Positions 11,876 through 26,434 are shown, counted from the first letter of the stretch. The stretch is DNA of 64,000 nucleotides from Cutaneotrichosporon cavernicola (GCF_030864355.1 NC_083393.1:372001-436000); one strand, 5' to 3'. Numbers and translations are program-made. The notes: generated from the letters alone by a model not told the origin.

Positions 11876-12587
11876 TTAGTGAGCAGTGCGGCGCTTCTGG
11901 TGGGCGCGACGGGCCTTGGTGTCGGCCTCCTCGGTGGCGTTGGCGCTAGCGGTGGCGTTGGCACCGGTCGAAGGAGCAGGGGCGGCGGTCGCGTTGACGG
12001 CACCGACAATCCACTTCTGGTTGTCGTTGAACTCGAGGCACTTCCAGATCTGGATGGTGGCACCCTCCTGCGGATTGTCAGTCATGATTCAAATATACAG
12101 TGCCATGAGAGGCTTGCTACTCACAACACCCTTGCCCTCGTGGAGGTCAAGGCAGTAGTCGGCATAAGTCCACTGGACCTGGAAGATCGAGTTGTTCGAG
12201 GGCGAGATAAAGTCGAACGACTGGTGGTCGTTGCAGACGGCGCAGTCCCAGGTCTGGGCGAGGGTGCCGTCAATCTCAACACCGTCTCTAACGTCCATGC
12301 ACTGCTTGCCGTTCTTGATCTTGCCGTTGACGTCCGAGTACTTCCAGATCGAGGAGGCACCCTCGCACTTGCCGAGGACGAGGTTGTCGCCGTTGGCAGT
12401 GCCGTTCGAGACGACGCAGAGGTCAGGGAAGGCAGCGGGCGAGATGGTGTAGGCGGCCCACTTCTGCAGGGGTGGTCAGTTTCTGTCTGTACTGGTGTGG
12501 TATGGTATGGAATCAAGCGTTGGTGCTATTGATACTCACAGCCGAGACGAGGGGAAGGAGAGCAGCGAGAGCGTACGAGGCGATCAT
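11876..12587 (-). CDS. secreted ricin B-type (beta-trefoil) lectin-domain protein
   Basis: Exons 12540..12587, 12125..12463 and 11876..12067 give 192 aa; introns are 76 and 57 nt. The 16-residue first exon (MIASYALAALLPLVSA) is a complete signal peptide ending in an Ala-x-Ala-like site, so the mature protein is probably secreted or wall-bound. The mature part has repeated carbohydrate-binding trefoil units: GDNLVLGKCEGASSIWKY, GKQCMDV...LAQTWDC and CLDLHEGKG...IQIWKCLEFNDNQKWIV. The QxW-type motifs (DNQKW, SSIWKY) are typical of the ricin B fold. A short Ala/Thr/Asn-rich tail ends in a basic stretch (HQKRRTAH). The sugar ligand cannot be read from sequence. No toxin-type catalytic chain is present. 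Confidence 0.85.
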
Positions 12588-12751
12588 TGTTGGTTTGTGT
12601 TGTGTAGAGGAAGATGAGGAATAGAGTAGAGGATACAGACTATGCTTTGAGAGAGCGTGTCAAATAAAGGAGTGTTGAAGAGAACGAGGTAGCGGGTTGA
12701 CGAGGCAGAGGAGGTTTAGATAGGGACTGGTCGGTTGTTGGTCCGTGCTAA

Positions 12752-12754
12752 AGA

Positions 12755-12799
<45 letters not shown>
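12752..12799. repeat. (GAGAGT)n microsatellite
   Basis: About eight near-perfect hexamer copies of GAGAGT/GAGTGA. It starts 165 bp upstream of the lectin initiator; on the lectin's sense strand it reads as a C/T/A tract (CTCACT). Confidence 0.9.
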
Positions 12800-12801
<2 letters not shown>

Positions 12802-13243
12802 TGGTCAAGTAAATGGTAGAAAGGGGGAGTTTGTTAGACAAACCAACTCGAGCGACAAATTGAGTAGGGTCATGTGTTGGCTAACCCATTGCCCGCGTCG
12901 TCGCTCTCCTTGCTCCCTTAGACAGCCTTGCTCACTCTGTACCCCTTTTACTCGGCCTCTCCTCGCCCCAATCTGGCCCATTGGTGCTCATCTCTCCTTG
13001 GTCCCCGATCTCCCATCCCCTCAACGACTGTCTTGGCATCCGTCCATTCCGCCAAACCAATGACTCCGGCGCGTTCTGACAAACTCCTCCTCAGGGCTAT
13101 AACCCTACGGCCCGCCGGGTGGCTGGCTGGGCAGCGATTCGTAGTACATACTAACCCTAACCCATTGGTGGGCGAGGAGAGAACTTGCCTTCAAGGGGAG
13201 AGTAACGACTGACACCGTACGGGATCCCTTGATCCCTTTACTT

Positions 13244-13272
13244 CCTGAATAACGCGTACCAAGTTATTCAGG
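13244..13272. repeat. perfect 10 bp inverted repeat with 9 nt loop
   Basis: CCTGAATAAC at 13244-13253 is the reverse complement of GTTATTCAGG at 13263-13272. It could form a small hairpin or be a dimeric protein-binding site; it lies in the middle of non-coding DNA. Confidence 0.75.
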
Positions 13273-13733
13273 GTTTCAGATCAAAGGCACAACAGCAGAG
13301 TAAGAATTCGCGACTATCAGGGTAATTTCGAGGGTGCCTGGGCATTAAAGACGAGGTCCTTTTATACTCATAGTCAACCACGGAATTCCTTTCCGTTTGA
13401 TAAACCATTACAACACCTTTTGACTATGGCTTGGGCCTCCTTATTGTGAACAACTGTTATACTGACGTACTGGCTCATGGTTGATTTGGATGGCTTGGGC
13501 CCTGTCTTTGCCTTGTCTTGGATGCGAATCGAGTGTCCTTTCGAGGTTTGACCAAAGTGTGGGGCCGTGGATTGTGGACTTGTGGATCAATGCATGTGTG
13601 AATATCTGAATCATGAATCATGGACACACCACCTTGTGTTGAATGAAATGCTCCATATACGCAACGAGTTGAATGGATACTAAATAACCAATGCACAGTG
13701 ACAGCCGTGTGTTCATTAGGCAGGTTAGGAGGG

Positions 13734-13755
13734 CTGCCAGCTGCCAGCTGCCAGT
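13734..13755. repeat. (CTGCCAG)3 tandem repeat
   Basis: Three full copies of a 7 bp unit, CTGCCAG, followed by a decayed fourth copy (TTGGGC). Confidence 0.8.
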
Positions 13756-14455
13756 TGGGCTACTCAGCTCCTCCGTATCTCCATATCTCCGTTTCCCTCC
13801 CTCCGTAAGCCGTGTTTGACTGCAGAACTTGGACGCCAAGCCCACGGACTGTGTGTGGCATTTGCTCAAATGCCATACAGTGCGCGAGCTTACGACGCGC
13901 TGCTTCAGCCAGGGACCGGTACGGCGTTCGTCCTTGTGCTGATGCCTCATCCGGGTACCTTGCGCCATGCCAACACACCACCATTTCGCCGACTTATGAC
14001 CGTCCGTGTGGCACTTGAATATTCAGGTTACCTGAACCGCGTACAGTGGCTCCATCTGGGTGATAACAACGGGGGATGACGCGACTTGTTGTTCACGTCC
14101 GAGGCATATCAGACAAGATCAACAATCCATTCTTGGTGAGTTGCGTGTAGATGGTGCTATCTGCAGCAGGAGTTGAGGAGGAGAGATTAATTTCATCTCA
14201 GGCTAGCGTGCTTGAGATGCCGATGGACACCAACAGGAGAAGACGAGGGCGGAGAACTTCGTTATCAAAGGTATCCCGGCACGACCGCAGATCTGGCTGC
14301 GGCAGAGACGGGTTGCGGACTGATGACGGGGAGAAGAGGTTGTGCGAGGCAACATGTCTGCTCGTCAGTGACCGTCAACACCAGCTCGTTTGGCATCGCA
14401 TATATGTGCATCGACTACAGACAACAGAGCCTCCAGGCCTCTAAACCCTAGGCCA

Positions 14456-15373
14456 CTACTTGATGAACCTGGCGTCAACGTTCGTCAGCACAACAACTCA
14501 CTTCTGCATGAACTTCTTGTGGAACTCGGACCGCAAAAGGTCGTTGACAAACTCGCCCTTCTTGGGCTTGTCGAGCGTCACCGCCTGGTTCTTGAAAATC
14601 ACATCGTCGTCCCAGCGGCGCTTGACCGCGAAGCCTGCGGACGATGAGGATACTGCTGGAGTTTGGCCCAGAGCAGCTTGGAGGTTGAGCAGTGGATTGC
14701 CCGTCGCGATTTCCTCGTCGCGGTCGCGGGCTGCGCCCTCGTTCGCCTCTGCTTCCTGTCGTCAGCTGGACGTGCCTGGGGGTAGAGAGGGCAGTGGATT
14801 TGGAGTTGGAGAGTGTGGTGGTAAGCAGGAAATGAAGGTGAGAGTTAGGGGGAAAGGAAGATGGGAGGGAAAAAGAAAGGAGGAACGAGTACGCACCAAC
14901 CGAGCCTTCTCCTCGGCCCGTTCAGCCTTGATCCGCGCCAACTCAGCCATGAGCTCCGCAGTGTCGTCATCGTCGCTATCCGAATCATCATCGCTGTCGC
15001 CCTCATCGTCCTCATCCTTCTCTCCGTCCTCATCGTCCTCGTCCGACGAATCGTCGCGATCCAACTCCGCAGCCTCCTGCAGCACCTTCCGGCGCTTCGC
15101 CGCCGCCTCGTCCTCCCCGTCATCATTCCCATTCCCAATCACTAATGGAGGCAGTCCCGCTGCCTTGCGCTTCTTGTCATCTGCGACCCGCTCAGCAGCA
15201 GCCAACTCCGCGCGCAGGTCGCGCCGCGCAACGTCGCTCGAAGTCGTTTGGCCCGGTTGACGGAATTTCAGCTTGGTGTGCGAGGCCAGGGCGAGCTTTG
15301 CGACTTGCTGCGTGCCGGCCTTGGACTCTCGGCCCATCGTTGGGTTCCATGTTGGGCGGTGGGCTTGGGACAT
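14456..15373 (-). CDS. CWC15: pre-mRNA-splicing factor CWC15
   Basis: Component of the Prp19/NTC-associated spliceosome. Exons 14897..15373, 14502..14755 and 14456..14468 give 247 aa; introns are 141 and 33 nt. The N-terminus [16 protein letters not shown] and block [13 protein letters not shown] are the family signature. An acidic Asp/Ser/Glu tract (residues about 95-140) is followed by a charged helix [17 protein letters not shown]. The C-terminus contains [14 protein letters not shown] and [20 protein letters not shown]. The final 13 nt exon supplies only FIK and the stop: without the last splice the frame ends at a TGA one codon after FMQ, so the terminal intron is supported by family conservation. 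Confidence 0.93.
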
Positions 15374-15609
15374 TGCGTGTCGTTGGTGGGAAGGGGGTGG
15401 ATGGGAAGTGTCAAGATCTCGATTGAACAGTTCGAGATAACAACTCCATACCTCCAACTTGGTGGCAAAACGCCACGTGGTCTGATTCATTTACTCCCGC
15501 TCCACCCACTCCTCCATCTCCATTGTGATCGATGGACAAGAACAGCTGTTGCGTTACGCTGCGGTCAAAGGCGCACTTTGCAAGCTACGATACGAACCCA
15601 TGCATCTAT

Positions 15610-16689
15610 CTACTTCTTCTCGAACCACCGCCAGGCCGACTTGGCCGTTGGCTCCTCCTTCGTCTCCTTCTCCTTCTTCTCCTTTGCCGCGAGCGCCGGC
15701 TCAGCCTTCGCAGCCTGGACCCTAGCCGCAGCCGAAGCCGCCTTGGACGCGACGGCCGCCTGGCGAGCCTCAGCGTCCGCAGCGGCCTTACGGCGCGCAG
15801 CCTCAAGCGCGCGGTTCTTGAGCATCTCGAGGCGGCTAATCTTGTCCTCGACGACCTCCTCCTCCTTGACATGGACCTCCTCAACGGCGACAGCCTGCAC
15901 AGCAGCGGCGTTAGCCGCCGCCGCCCGCTTGGCTTTCTGCGCAGCGAGGTCGCGCGCAATCTGCGCTTCCTCGGCTGCGACTTCGGCGCGGAGAGTCTCC
16001 TCAGCCTCCTCGGCCGCCTTCCTCTCCCGTGGGTCGACAGTTGCCTCAGTGATCAGGTCCTTGAACTTGTCCGAGACGCCCGAGAGACCACCGAAGAAAC
16101 CGCCAGAGAAGGATTCGAGCGCACGAACGATTTCGTTGTCCTCCCGAATCTCGCCGTACGACCGACGGTTGCCGTAGCGCATGTAGCGGAATTCCCGGAA
16201 TCGGCCAGTACGCGGCTCGAGAGTAAACTTGATGGTGCGGGGCATCTCGCCTTCGGTTGCCTCAATGTCGTCCATCGATTGGGCAGGACCGAGGGCCGCC
16301 TGGACCTCGGCAAGCGTCACGCCGCCAGTCGACTCGGCCGGGTTGTACTTTGGTGCGGGGATCTCAAAGTGTTGCTCCCCCTCCAGCTCGATCGGCTTGA
16401 GTAGCGTCACGAACATACGGTTGGCGGGGCGCAGCGTGTCCGCGTCCTTAAGGACTTCGACGTTGAGGACTACACCGTACTTTGCCTCGATGGCGCGCAC
16501 GATCGCAAACGCATAGGTCATGTTCCGCATGCGATCAAAGGTGCGGATGGCCAAGTTGACTTCCCCCTTGGCGTTCGCGAGTTCGGGCGCGGGGATCGCC
16601 ACATACGTTCGAGACGAAGCCGCACGTGATGTCGACGCGAAGGAAGCGCGCGCGAGCGCCGCAGCGCCAGTGCGCGAAAAGGTCGACAT
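15610..16689 (-). CDS. probable mitochondrial protein of unknown family
   Basis: Single exon, 359 aa. The first ~28 residues (MSTFSRTGAAALARASFASTSRAA...) are rich in Ser, Ala and Arg without acidic residues, as in a mitochondrial presequence. Residues about 30-120 form a compact-looking domain (NLAIRTFDRMRNMTYAFAIVRAIEAKYG), followed by RTIKFTLEPRTGRFREFRYMRYG. The C-terminal third is a long Ala/Lys/Glu-rich helix, likely coiled coil, ending TAKSAWRWFEKK. Length and layout would suit a mitochondrial ribosome- or RNA-associated factor, but I do not recognise a domain and give no symbol. It lies between CWC15 and OPY2 on the same strand. Confidence 0.7.
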   Translation of the reverse strand: MSTFSRTGAAALARASFASTSRAASSRTYVAIPAPELANAKGEVNLAIRTFDRMRNMTYAFAIVRAIEAKYGVVLNVEVLKDADTLRPANRMFVTLLKPIELEGEQHFEIPAPKYNPAESTGGVTLAEVQAALGPAQSMDDIEATEGEMPRTIKFTLEPRTGRFREFRYMRYGNRRSYGEIREDNEIVRALESFSGGFFGGLSGVSDKFKDLITEATVDPRERKAAEEAEETLRAEVAAEEAQIARDLAAQKAKRAAAANAAAVQAVAVEEVHVKEEEVVEDKISRLEMLKNRALEAARRKAAADAEARQAAVASKAASAAARVQAAKAEPALAAKEKKEKETKEEPTAKSAWRWFEKK

Positions 16690-16958
16690 GGCAGGAAGAA
16701 CGAGATGAAGCAGCAGTGCCGAACTGGACTTTGCATATGATCGGCCAAAATCGAAATCGTCGCCGTTCAGACAATCTGCTTCCGCAATCGTCCTCCTCCA
16801 CTCTGGGGTTTCCTAATCCAAGTCTCCTCTTTCTAATCGACTTGACAGATCCGCAAAAGCTGGTTATGACAAGGTGACATAAGATGGGTCGTATCACAAC
16901 ATCCCTACAAGATGGAAAATCCTACGAGTGGTGGTGCACCACAGTGTCCCGGCCCCAG

Positions 16959-18950
16959 TTAACCCTTGGACGCTAGTTGGGCTGGAGAAGGAGGTGCGGC
17001 CGATGCAGCCGATGCCGTCGCGGTCTCTGCGTTCCTTTGGCCGGTTGGAAGAGGTGGGGCCTCGTCGCCGCTACTTCCCGACCGGTCAAAGCTAAACTCG
17101 AACCCGCCGAGACCCGAGACGTTGCTCATCCCAAGTGTCAGGCGGGAAGGGTGAGCCTGTTCCGAGGCTCGAGAAGAACCGTCTGCGTCGACGTTGGGGG
17201 GGACGAATGGGAAGCGACCGAGGAACGAATCGGCAAGAGAGTGGGCCGAGGCGGTAGTGAGAGGACGCCCACCAGGGGCAGTACTGGCGCCTGCGCCGGG
17301 AGTGGCCTTGTAGGCTGTAGGAGGAGCAGAACCAATCTGTGGGGAGGAGAGGTCGGTGTTGGACGCATTGGTATTACCAGATGCAGGAGGGATCATGGGG
17401 AAAGAGCCGAGGAGCGAGTCGTTGCCAGTCGACTTGTACGAAGACATTGACTGTAAACGTTGTCGCTCATAACCGGCAGGGAGACTGGGAACTGGAGGCT
17501 GGTCTTGAGGGCTCAGGAACCGGCCATGGTTGTGGTTGCTGGTACCCTGAGTGGACACCGAGGCACGGTCGTATGCCAGCGATCCCATCGAGAAACGGAG
17601 GTCGGTCGGGCTCGGTTGGGATACGTTGCCCTCATCATCGAATGCCCGAGATGCCAGCGACGTGCTCGACTGCGCCGGAACACCACCAGCGTGTGGAGTC
17701 GCGGTGTTGGGAGGCGTCAAATTGAGCATCTCGGCATGGCGTTCGGTGAAAGGATCAGACCCTGTAGACGACGTCGTCTCCTCACTAACGGTTTGCTGCG
17801 TATCAAACGAAACGGGTTGTTGAACACCAAACTGGACCATCTCGGCAGCCTGAAGACGACCGACCTGCACAGCCTGGCGCGTCATGATCTTGGGCACGTC
17901 GATGTGGAGATCGCCAGTAGCGCCCGAAAGGAACGAAGGGGTAACCGAGATGCCGGACCGGAACGAGTCGCGTGACGAGCTACCCTCTCCTAACAACTGG
18001 TTGTGGTCGGCCTGCTGCATAGGGTTGAGACGCAGGTCGAGGTCGGGAGCACGGGCTGGACGAGGTGGAGGAGCACGGGGACGCCACAGGTTCTGCCGCG
18101 CCTGATCAAGAGTTCGTGCCGCAGCCGCTTGCTGCGTTGCGTTCGATGGCTGACCTGCGCGGGCTGTGGGCGAGTCTTGGCTTGGGACGAAGTGAATAGG
18201 GACGACATTGGTCGAGTGGCCGCTCTCGGCACGGTCTGTCGAGAGGCGAGCGTGGTCACTGAAGGGGTCGCCCGAGCCACCGTTGTCGGGGTGGTTGGGA
18301 TCCGCGTTGATGGCCCCGCGCTTGCCGTAGACGCGCACCGTGTTGCCGTTGGCGTCACGATACTCGTGTTCGACAGGTGCGTTGGGGAGGCGCTGCGACG
18401 AGGACTGCGAGCCGTTGCTGGTGGAGGAACGCGCACCGAACTGTGCCGACTGATGACGCGAGGTCGATGGTGAACCGGAATTGGAAAGATGAAACGCCGA
18501 AGACTCGCCCTTGCGAGCGCGGTCCGCGAGGTCCTCGAGACGGGCAAGGTCGCGCCTCTGTCAAGTCAGACAATTGTCTCTCGTTTCCGTTTCCTTACAT
18601 ACCTTTTTACGCCGAAGCCACCAGAAGAGACACAAGCTCGCGGCGACGATCACTGCACCGACAACTGGTCCGGCAATCACGCCTGGATTAACACCGCCGC
18701 TGCCCCCCGAGACAGTATCACATCGGACCGTCGCGCAAACATTGCATAGCCTGGTTGGTGAGCTGGGTGCGGGAGACTGTGGAGTTGCAGCAACAACTTA
18801 CCTGGGGACTTGAACACAAACTTGGTTCTTCTTGCACGAACATCGTGGTATTTCAGCTGGGCAATCGATGCAGTTGCCTGATTCTTGCGCCTGGCGCGGC
18901 CACAGCTGGATGGCAGGGTTGGGCGTGACAATCTCGTTGATGATGTCCAT
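16959..18950 (-). CDS. OPY2: OPY2-like membrane anchor of the HOG/filamentation pathways
   Basis: Exons 18802..18950, 18603..18750 and 16959..18557 give 631 aa; introns are 51 and 45 nt. In yeast, Opy2 holds the adaptor Ste50 at the plasma membrane and so couples osmosensors to the Ste11-Pbs2-Hog1 cascade. The extracellular Opy2 domain is at residues about 27-60, with eight Cys (27, 30, 37, 39, 45, 52, 55, 60) in the pattern CIDCPAEIPRCSC...C...CNVC...C. A single membrane segment follows at about 73-95 (VIAGPVVGAVIVAASLCLFWWL), flanked by RRKKRR. The long cytoplasmic tail is Ser/Thr/Pro-rich. There is no cleaved signal peptide, consistent with a type I/III single-pass orientation. The Cys pattern is the main evidence; the tail is not conserved enough to place Ste50 sites. 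Confidence 0.85.
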
Positions 18951-19694
18951 GGTGCCGAGTCAAGGAGAAGGGGATTGGTAGGAAAGGAGAGTGAGAGCGA
19001 GGTGGAGAGTCCAAGGTATCGAACCCTAGTGTTTCCGGCGACGTCGACGAGGGGTGGTCGACAGCTGGAGAGTGAATGGGGAAGGGGGTAGGGAGGCGAA
19101 GGCTAGGTGCTGGCGTAGGCGGTTCTCAGCGGCGCGTTGGGGGCACAGATGTGGTTGCCAATGCCTGCCGAGTCACCGCCGGATGGGAGGGTCGGTGCGT
19201 TGACGAGCGCTGCCGAGTGGAAGGGAGAGAGCGACGTAGAGAGGTTGGATACGGGTTGCGATGGAGAGATGAATGAAGGTAATGACAAGGAGGTGGTGTG
19301 ATGGTGGTGGTTGTGCCGGATTGTTGGATCCTGTTAGGTCGTGTTGAATGCAACTTGGTAGCTTCCTAGAGTGGTCTGTGTGTTGATACTGGCAAGGATC
19401 CGCTCAACACGAGGGGTTTGCTACGACGCTCTAAAGCGGCGAGGCAGAAGCTAAGCAGAGGGCAAGGATACAAGTCGAGGGCACCGAAACTAACGGGGTC
19501 GAGACTGAGGGGGGTGGGGTGGGGATTCGTCACGCGTCCTGGATTCCGACTGGCGGTGGGAACGGCACTGTTTGATGAAGAGACCTGGGGAGGTATGAAC
19601 CGTGCTTTGACGAGTAAAGGAGGATGACTGGAGAGATCAAGTTGGATGAAGGATGAGAGGAGATGATGAACAAAGGCTGTAGAGTGACAAGTTG

Positions 19695-19750
19695 ATAGTG
19701 GTAGTGGTAGTGGTAGTGGTAGTGGCAGTGGCAGTGGCAGTGGCAGTGAC
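19695..19750. repeat. (GTAGTG)n / (GCAGTG)n microsatellite
   Basis: About nine hexamer copies; the unit changes from GTAGTG to GCAGTG halfway, a sign of separate expansion of two variants. Confidence 0.9.
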
Positions 19751-19849
19751 TTGGGAGGGTGAGTGCAGGGTTCCATCAGTTGTATGGGCTGGCACACAGA
19801 GAGGGAAGGTGGGATCAGAGCAAGGCTCAAGGGCGGTTGGGGTATTGGA

Positions 19850-19940
19850 GGTGGAAGAGGAAAAGGGGTGGAGGAAGGGGGGAAGGGAGGGAGGGAGTGA
19901 GGGAGGAAGGGAGGAAGGTAGAAAGGGAGAAGGGAGGGCT
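19850..19940. repeat. purine-only GGGA/GGAA-rich tract
   Basis: About 90 bp of nearly pure A/G on the plus strand with repeated GGGA and GGAA units. Such a tract can adopt triplex or G-rich structures; on the minus strand it is a pyrimidine tract. Confidence 0.75.
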
Positions 19941-21514
19941 AAAGGTCAAGGCTCAAGGTTGCGGTGTGTCTGGTCTCAGGCACAGTTTGTACACCTTGTC
20001 AAGAGTCTGGGCACGATGGATGGGCAGGCCGACGACTGGCCCTTTCCAATCCCTTCAGGCCCCCCAGGCCCTCCAGGCCCCCTCATGCCCCTCAATTATC
20101 TTCATCGTACAGTGGACATTTTATGGCCGCCTAGGGATTAGGGTTCCCAAGCCTCTCCATGCTCCAAATCACACTCCCTTCTCCCTGGGATCCCTGGAAT
20201 CTACAAGCGATCGCTGCCAGCTTGTTCCAGCTGATCCGTTCTCCAAAGTCTGTTACTGCGTAATGTATCATATGCTTTGCCTTAATCACAGCGAGACATC
20301 ATGTGCAACCAGTCAGATCCGGTGGCGGTGGCGCCGGATTGAATTGATGATATGGTGATGACGGAGCTTCACAGGCCCAACCTTGGCTGCTGGCTGATAT
20401 TAACCCTCAGAACGGGGACTCGTGTGCCACGGCTGAACCATTCCAGCAGAGATGCCGGCAGGCGGAAATGAGCCATCAGCCATCAGCATTACAATATTCG
20501 AGTTGAATGCGGGCTACCTGCCTCTTCAATAGACGACCAGTTGGGCGTGGATCGTGGATAAGCTATACTTGGCAGTGGCTGGTTCCTCGTCGCCCATACT
20601 GTACAAGGGTACAAGGTACCCTCGTCTCGTGTCGCAATCGAGTTTCGAGGTTCAAAGATCAAGACCGGCCATCGGCACCGTGCCGGGCGGCTGTAGCGGA
20701 ATGTCTCACGGGTAAAGTTGTCATGTCATTTCATCCCCACACCCACATGTAGTGGTAACACCGCGTTCCAACTCTGCGGAGCCGAGAGCGGAAGACTGGC
20801 ACGAAGCAGGCTTCCACGCTTCCACCCGGGCGCCGCTGGCGGTCCGGTTTACGGTACGGCATGACGTCCCGGATTCGAGGGTCAGTTGGACATGGAATCG
20901 CCCCCACCCTACTTATGCCATAAGGCAGGTCTGGGTCTAGGTCCTGTCCGCAGCCTTCCAGCTGCGGGATCGATATAATGGATCCAACGTTTACAGACTG
21001 TGGAGAAACCGGTAAAAGATCCGCATCTGTAGGTTCCTCATCCTACGTTGGGCGTCGTTGGGCCATCCAGAGTCCAGACCAGAATCGCAGCAGTGGAGTA
21101 CGCGACCACCCCCACCCCCCACCCCGGTTCTTCCGCGTTCCTTTTACTGTGACGCGCTCTGATATGAGATGAGTGATCAAATGGATCGAACCACCATTAC
21201 AAGCAGGCACAAAGACACGCGTTCCAGACCTCGTTGTTGCACATCACTGGGGGCATGCGTGCGTGGCAGCATTCCTTAGCTCTTTGGCTAAACCCTCGTT
21301 CCTGCTCTTGCATCACAACGAGCCGACGAGCCCTCTACAGATGGCCACTATCACGCGCCACAGCACGCAAAAAAAGACACCGGGCTTGAGCTAACCTTGG
21401 GCTTAACCTTGGCGGCTTTGGGCCGTGGAGACTCCGTACAGCACTCCACTTCAACAACGACGCGTCCGTCATTTCATGCATTCTTCGTCACTCCCGTCGT
21501 GCCTCAAACATCAA

Positions 21515-24075
<2,561 letters not shown>

Positions 24076-24702
24076 TGTTGTGAATGAAGAAGAATGAGGA
24101 TGCAAGTTGTGAGATTATGAGGGTGGGGTTGATGACGCCTACAAGCCAGTTGGTCAAACCCCAACTGGCCAACCCCACGCCCGTTCCTGGAAGAGCCGCC
24201 GGCCCGCTCACCCACCACGTTTACGCGGGAGTTGGTCCCGCTCTTCAACTCGCCGCTCCACCGCCCACCCCCACCCCGATCTTTCTTTCATTTCGCTTTG
24301 CGCTGCATATCTGCATCACAATCACTGCCGTAATTTTACGTAGCAGTTGCGCTTCCAAACTCTGCAGCAGCTAGAATCGCACCTGATAACTGATAGCATG
24401 GCAGAGTTGGATGGTCCGAGCCCTTGAGCGCCGATCTCTGCAGATCGCCCCATCGCCCCATTGTCGGGGTGACCGGTCCGCTCTGGGGCTCTGGGGCTCT
24501 GGCGCTCTGGAGATGGACAGGCGCCGATCCTGCCGACATCAGGGTCACTTTCGAGCCCCACCAACGTACTAATTGATCAAGCAGAGAACAAGTACGCGCC
24601 AGCAACCCATGTCTTGGAATCCTGCCGCAACACTAACTCATCTGATCCGTTCTTCCGCTCATTATCTCTCGTCCCAGCTCTACCTACATCTAAGTCTACG
24701 TT
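24076..24702. other. intergenic, PGM promoter side
   Basis: 627 bp between the PGM initiator and the stop of the upstream transporter gene, both on the minus strand. GC-rich palindromic runs (GGGGCTCTGGGGCTCTGGCGCTC at about 24486-24508) are present. No gene is seen. Confidence 0.5.
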
Positions 24703-26434
24703 CTAATGTTTGAAGAAGAAGTCGACTCGCTTGTTCCCCACGTCGGTCGTGGTACGGAGATACTCCTCCTTCTGATCGGCTGACCAGCTATCCCACATCC
24801 TGGTCTTTTGTTTATTACGCCAGACGTACCACGCCTTGGAGAACCAGAATCCGACAATGGTCGCGCAGATAATACCCAGCAAAATCCGGTTTCCGCGGTG
24901 GTAATGGGGCGCGTCGTCGGGCTGGTAGATATTCGACGCGACCAGAGTCGCACTCTGCACGAACATGTTGTACACCGAGCTGGCGACTGTGCGCGTGCGT
25001 ACCGATCCGGCATTCATGGATGTCGTGGAAACAAGGATCGGATGAGGGTATGGATACGCGATTGTGAGGGACAAGAGCGCCCATTTGCCCCACTTGTCCA
25101 GCGAATCGGGTACGAGGACGATGGCAATGAAACACACGAGGAGCCAGTACTGGCTGATTGAGGCGACGAGGAAGCGCTCGCCGACCCGCCGCGAAGTGTA
25201 TCCCAGCATGAGGATTGTGAGGATTGTGACAATCTGCGAAGGGATCTGGAGGAGGTTTGTCTGGAACGTGTTGAAGCCGAGTCCGCGCAAAGAGAGGGTA
25301 AAGTACGCCTGCACTGTGCCAGGCGCAATGCCCCAGAGTATGCCGAGGAGGTATACTGGCCAGAGATCATAGTCTGTCAAGCTGAGCCAGAGCTGCTTGA
25401 GACTCAGGCCCTCACGGTTATGCATATCGCTCTTGGTTGGATCGTCGCGGATGACCTTGTTGACGATAATCGTCTCTTCGCGGGGAGAAAACCATGGTTT
25501 GCGCCGCCATCGAGTCTTGGTCTGTGTTGGGCCAGGTGGCATCCAGAAGAAGGCAAAGACGCCAATGAGGAACGTGAGTGCGCCCTCGATACCAAAGAGC
25601 CACCGCCATCCGGCGGTGCTAGTGACGTGCCGGAGCTGGAGGAGGCCGGCGGCGAGGAACGCGCCGAAAATGTTGGTGGCCGTGAGCGAGATGTAAAAGT
25701 ACGATAGGCGGATGGTGAGTTCGTTGGCCGTGTAGTAGTACGACAGGTACAGGATCGTGTCGGCGATGAAGCCGCCCTCGATGAGCCCGATCAAGGCGCG
25801 GGTCACATAGAAGCCAGTGACGCCAGTGAGCGCGCTCTGGCTTATAGCAACGACGCTCCACGACATCATCTGGATCGGGATCCAGACGTCCGACCCGAGT
25901 TTCTTTGAGACTGAGCTGGTCAGCACGATTAGAGAGCGAGACGCACTCATCTGGCTTGGAAGCTCGGCAAACAAGAATGCACAGTAGAAGATTGTCTGCC
26001 CGATGTTGTAGTTGTATGTTGTGAGTCCGAGGTCGTTGAGCATGTTATCGCTGAGAGCGTTTGATATGTTGCTCCTGTCCAGACAGAGGCATCCGAAGAA
26101 CACGCATGCTGCCAACGCCACGCGGAGGTCGATCTTGCGCAGAAGAATCCTCTCCTCCTCCTCGGTCCATGTTGCGGTAGGATCCCAGCGATGCTTGCTC
26201 TCCCAGCTGTCTGGGGGTTCATAGAATCTATCGTCAGAGTTGCGGGGATGGTGCGCACTTTTGGAGCTGCTCAGCACTCGACTCGGCCGACTTGAAGAGG
26301 CTGACGTCCTTGACTCTCTCCTCGTCGCTGGAGTAGTCCGACTCGACTCTAGGTGGGGCAGTGACGCCCGGGGCGTTGACGAGAGGATTCGTCAAGCCTG
26401 AGTTGTCAGATATGAGGGGGGGTGGGAGGGACAT
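24703..26434 (-). CDS. MFS transporter of the allantoate permease (DAL5/TNA1) family
   Basis: Proton-coupled uptake carrier for small anions; family members carry allantoate, nicotinate, pantothenate, dipeptides or sulfonates. Exons 26259..26434, 25947..26227 and 24703..25910 give 554 aa with about 12 membrane segments after an ~85-residue cytoplasmic N-terminus. Family signatures seen: EEERILLRKIDLRV, FFGCLCLDRSNISNALSD, RALIGLIEGGFIADTILYLSYYY, GWRWLFGIEGALT and WFSPREETIIVNKVIRDDP. Introns are 31 and 36 nt. The second (25911..25946) is a multiple of three without a stop, so it can be read through. Splicing restores LPSQMISKKLG, as in the family; retention adds 12 residues. Divergent from a TauD-type dioxygenase, which suggests a sulfonate or related organic acid as substrate (inference). 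An ATG at 26500 is an alternative start. Confidence 0.88.

Larger units (their letters stand above)
12588..14455. other. intergenic, no gene seen
   Basis: 1868 bp holding the lectin promoter and the CWC15 3' region. Nothing here resembles a conserved protein on either strand. It contains a GAGAGT microsatellite, a 10 bp inverted repeat, a CTGCCAG repeat and two copies of CTAACC (13151-13163). Confidence 0.5.
18951..21514. other. large intergenic region with purine-rich repeats
   Basis: 2564 bp between the OPY2 start and the phosphoglucomutase stop. The OPY2-proximal part should hold its promoter. I see no conserved coding segment on either strand; open frames inside are driven by simple repeats at 19695-19750 and 19850-19940. 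Confidence 0.5.

Noticed and set aside
13151..13163. CTAACCCTAACCC, two telomere-type units
   Set aside because: Only two units, inside ordinary intergenic DNA; not a telomere or a convincing interstitial array.
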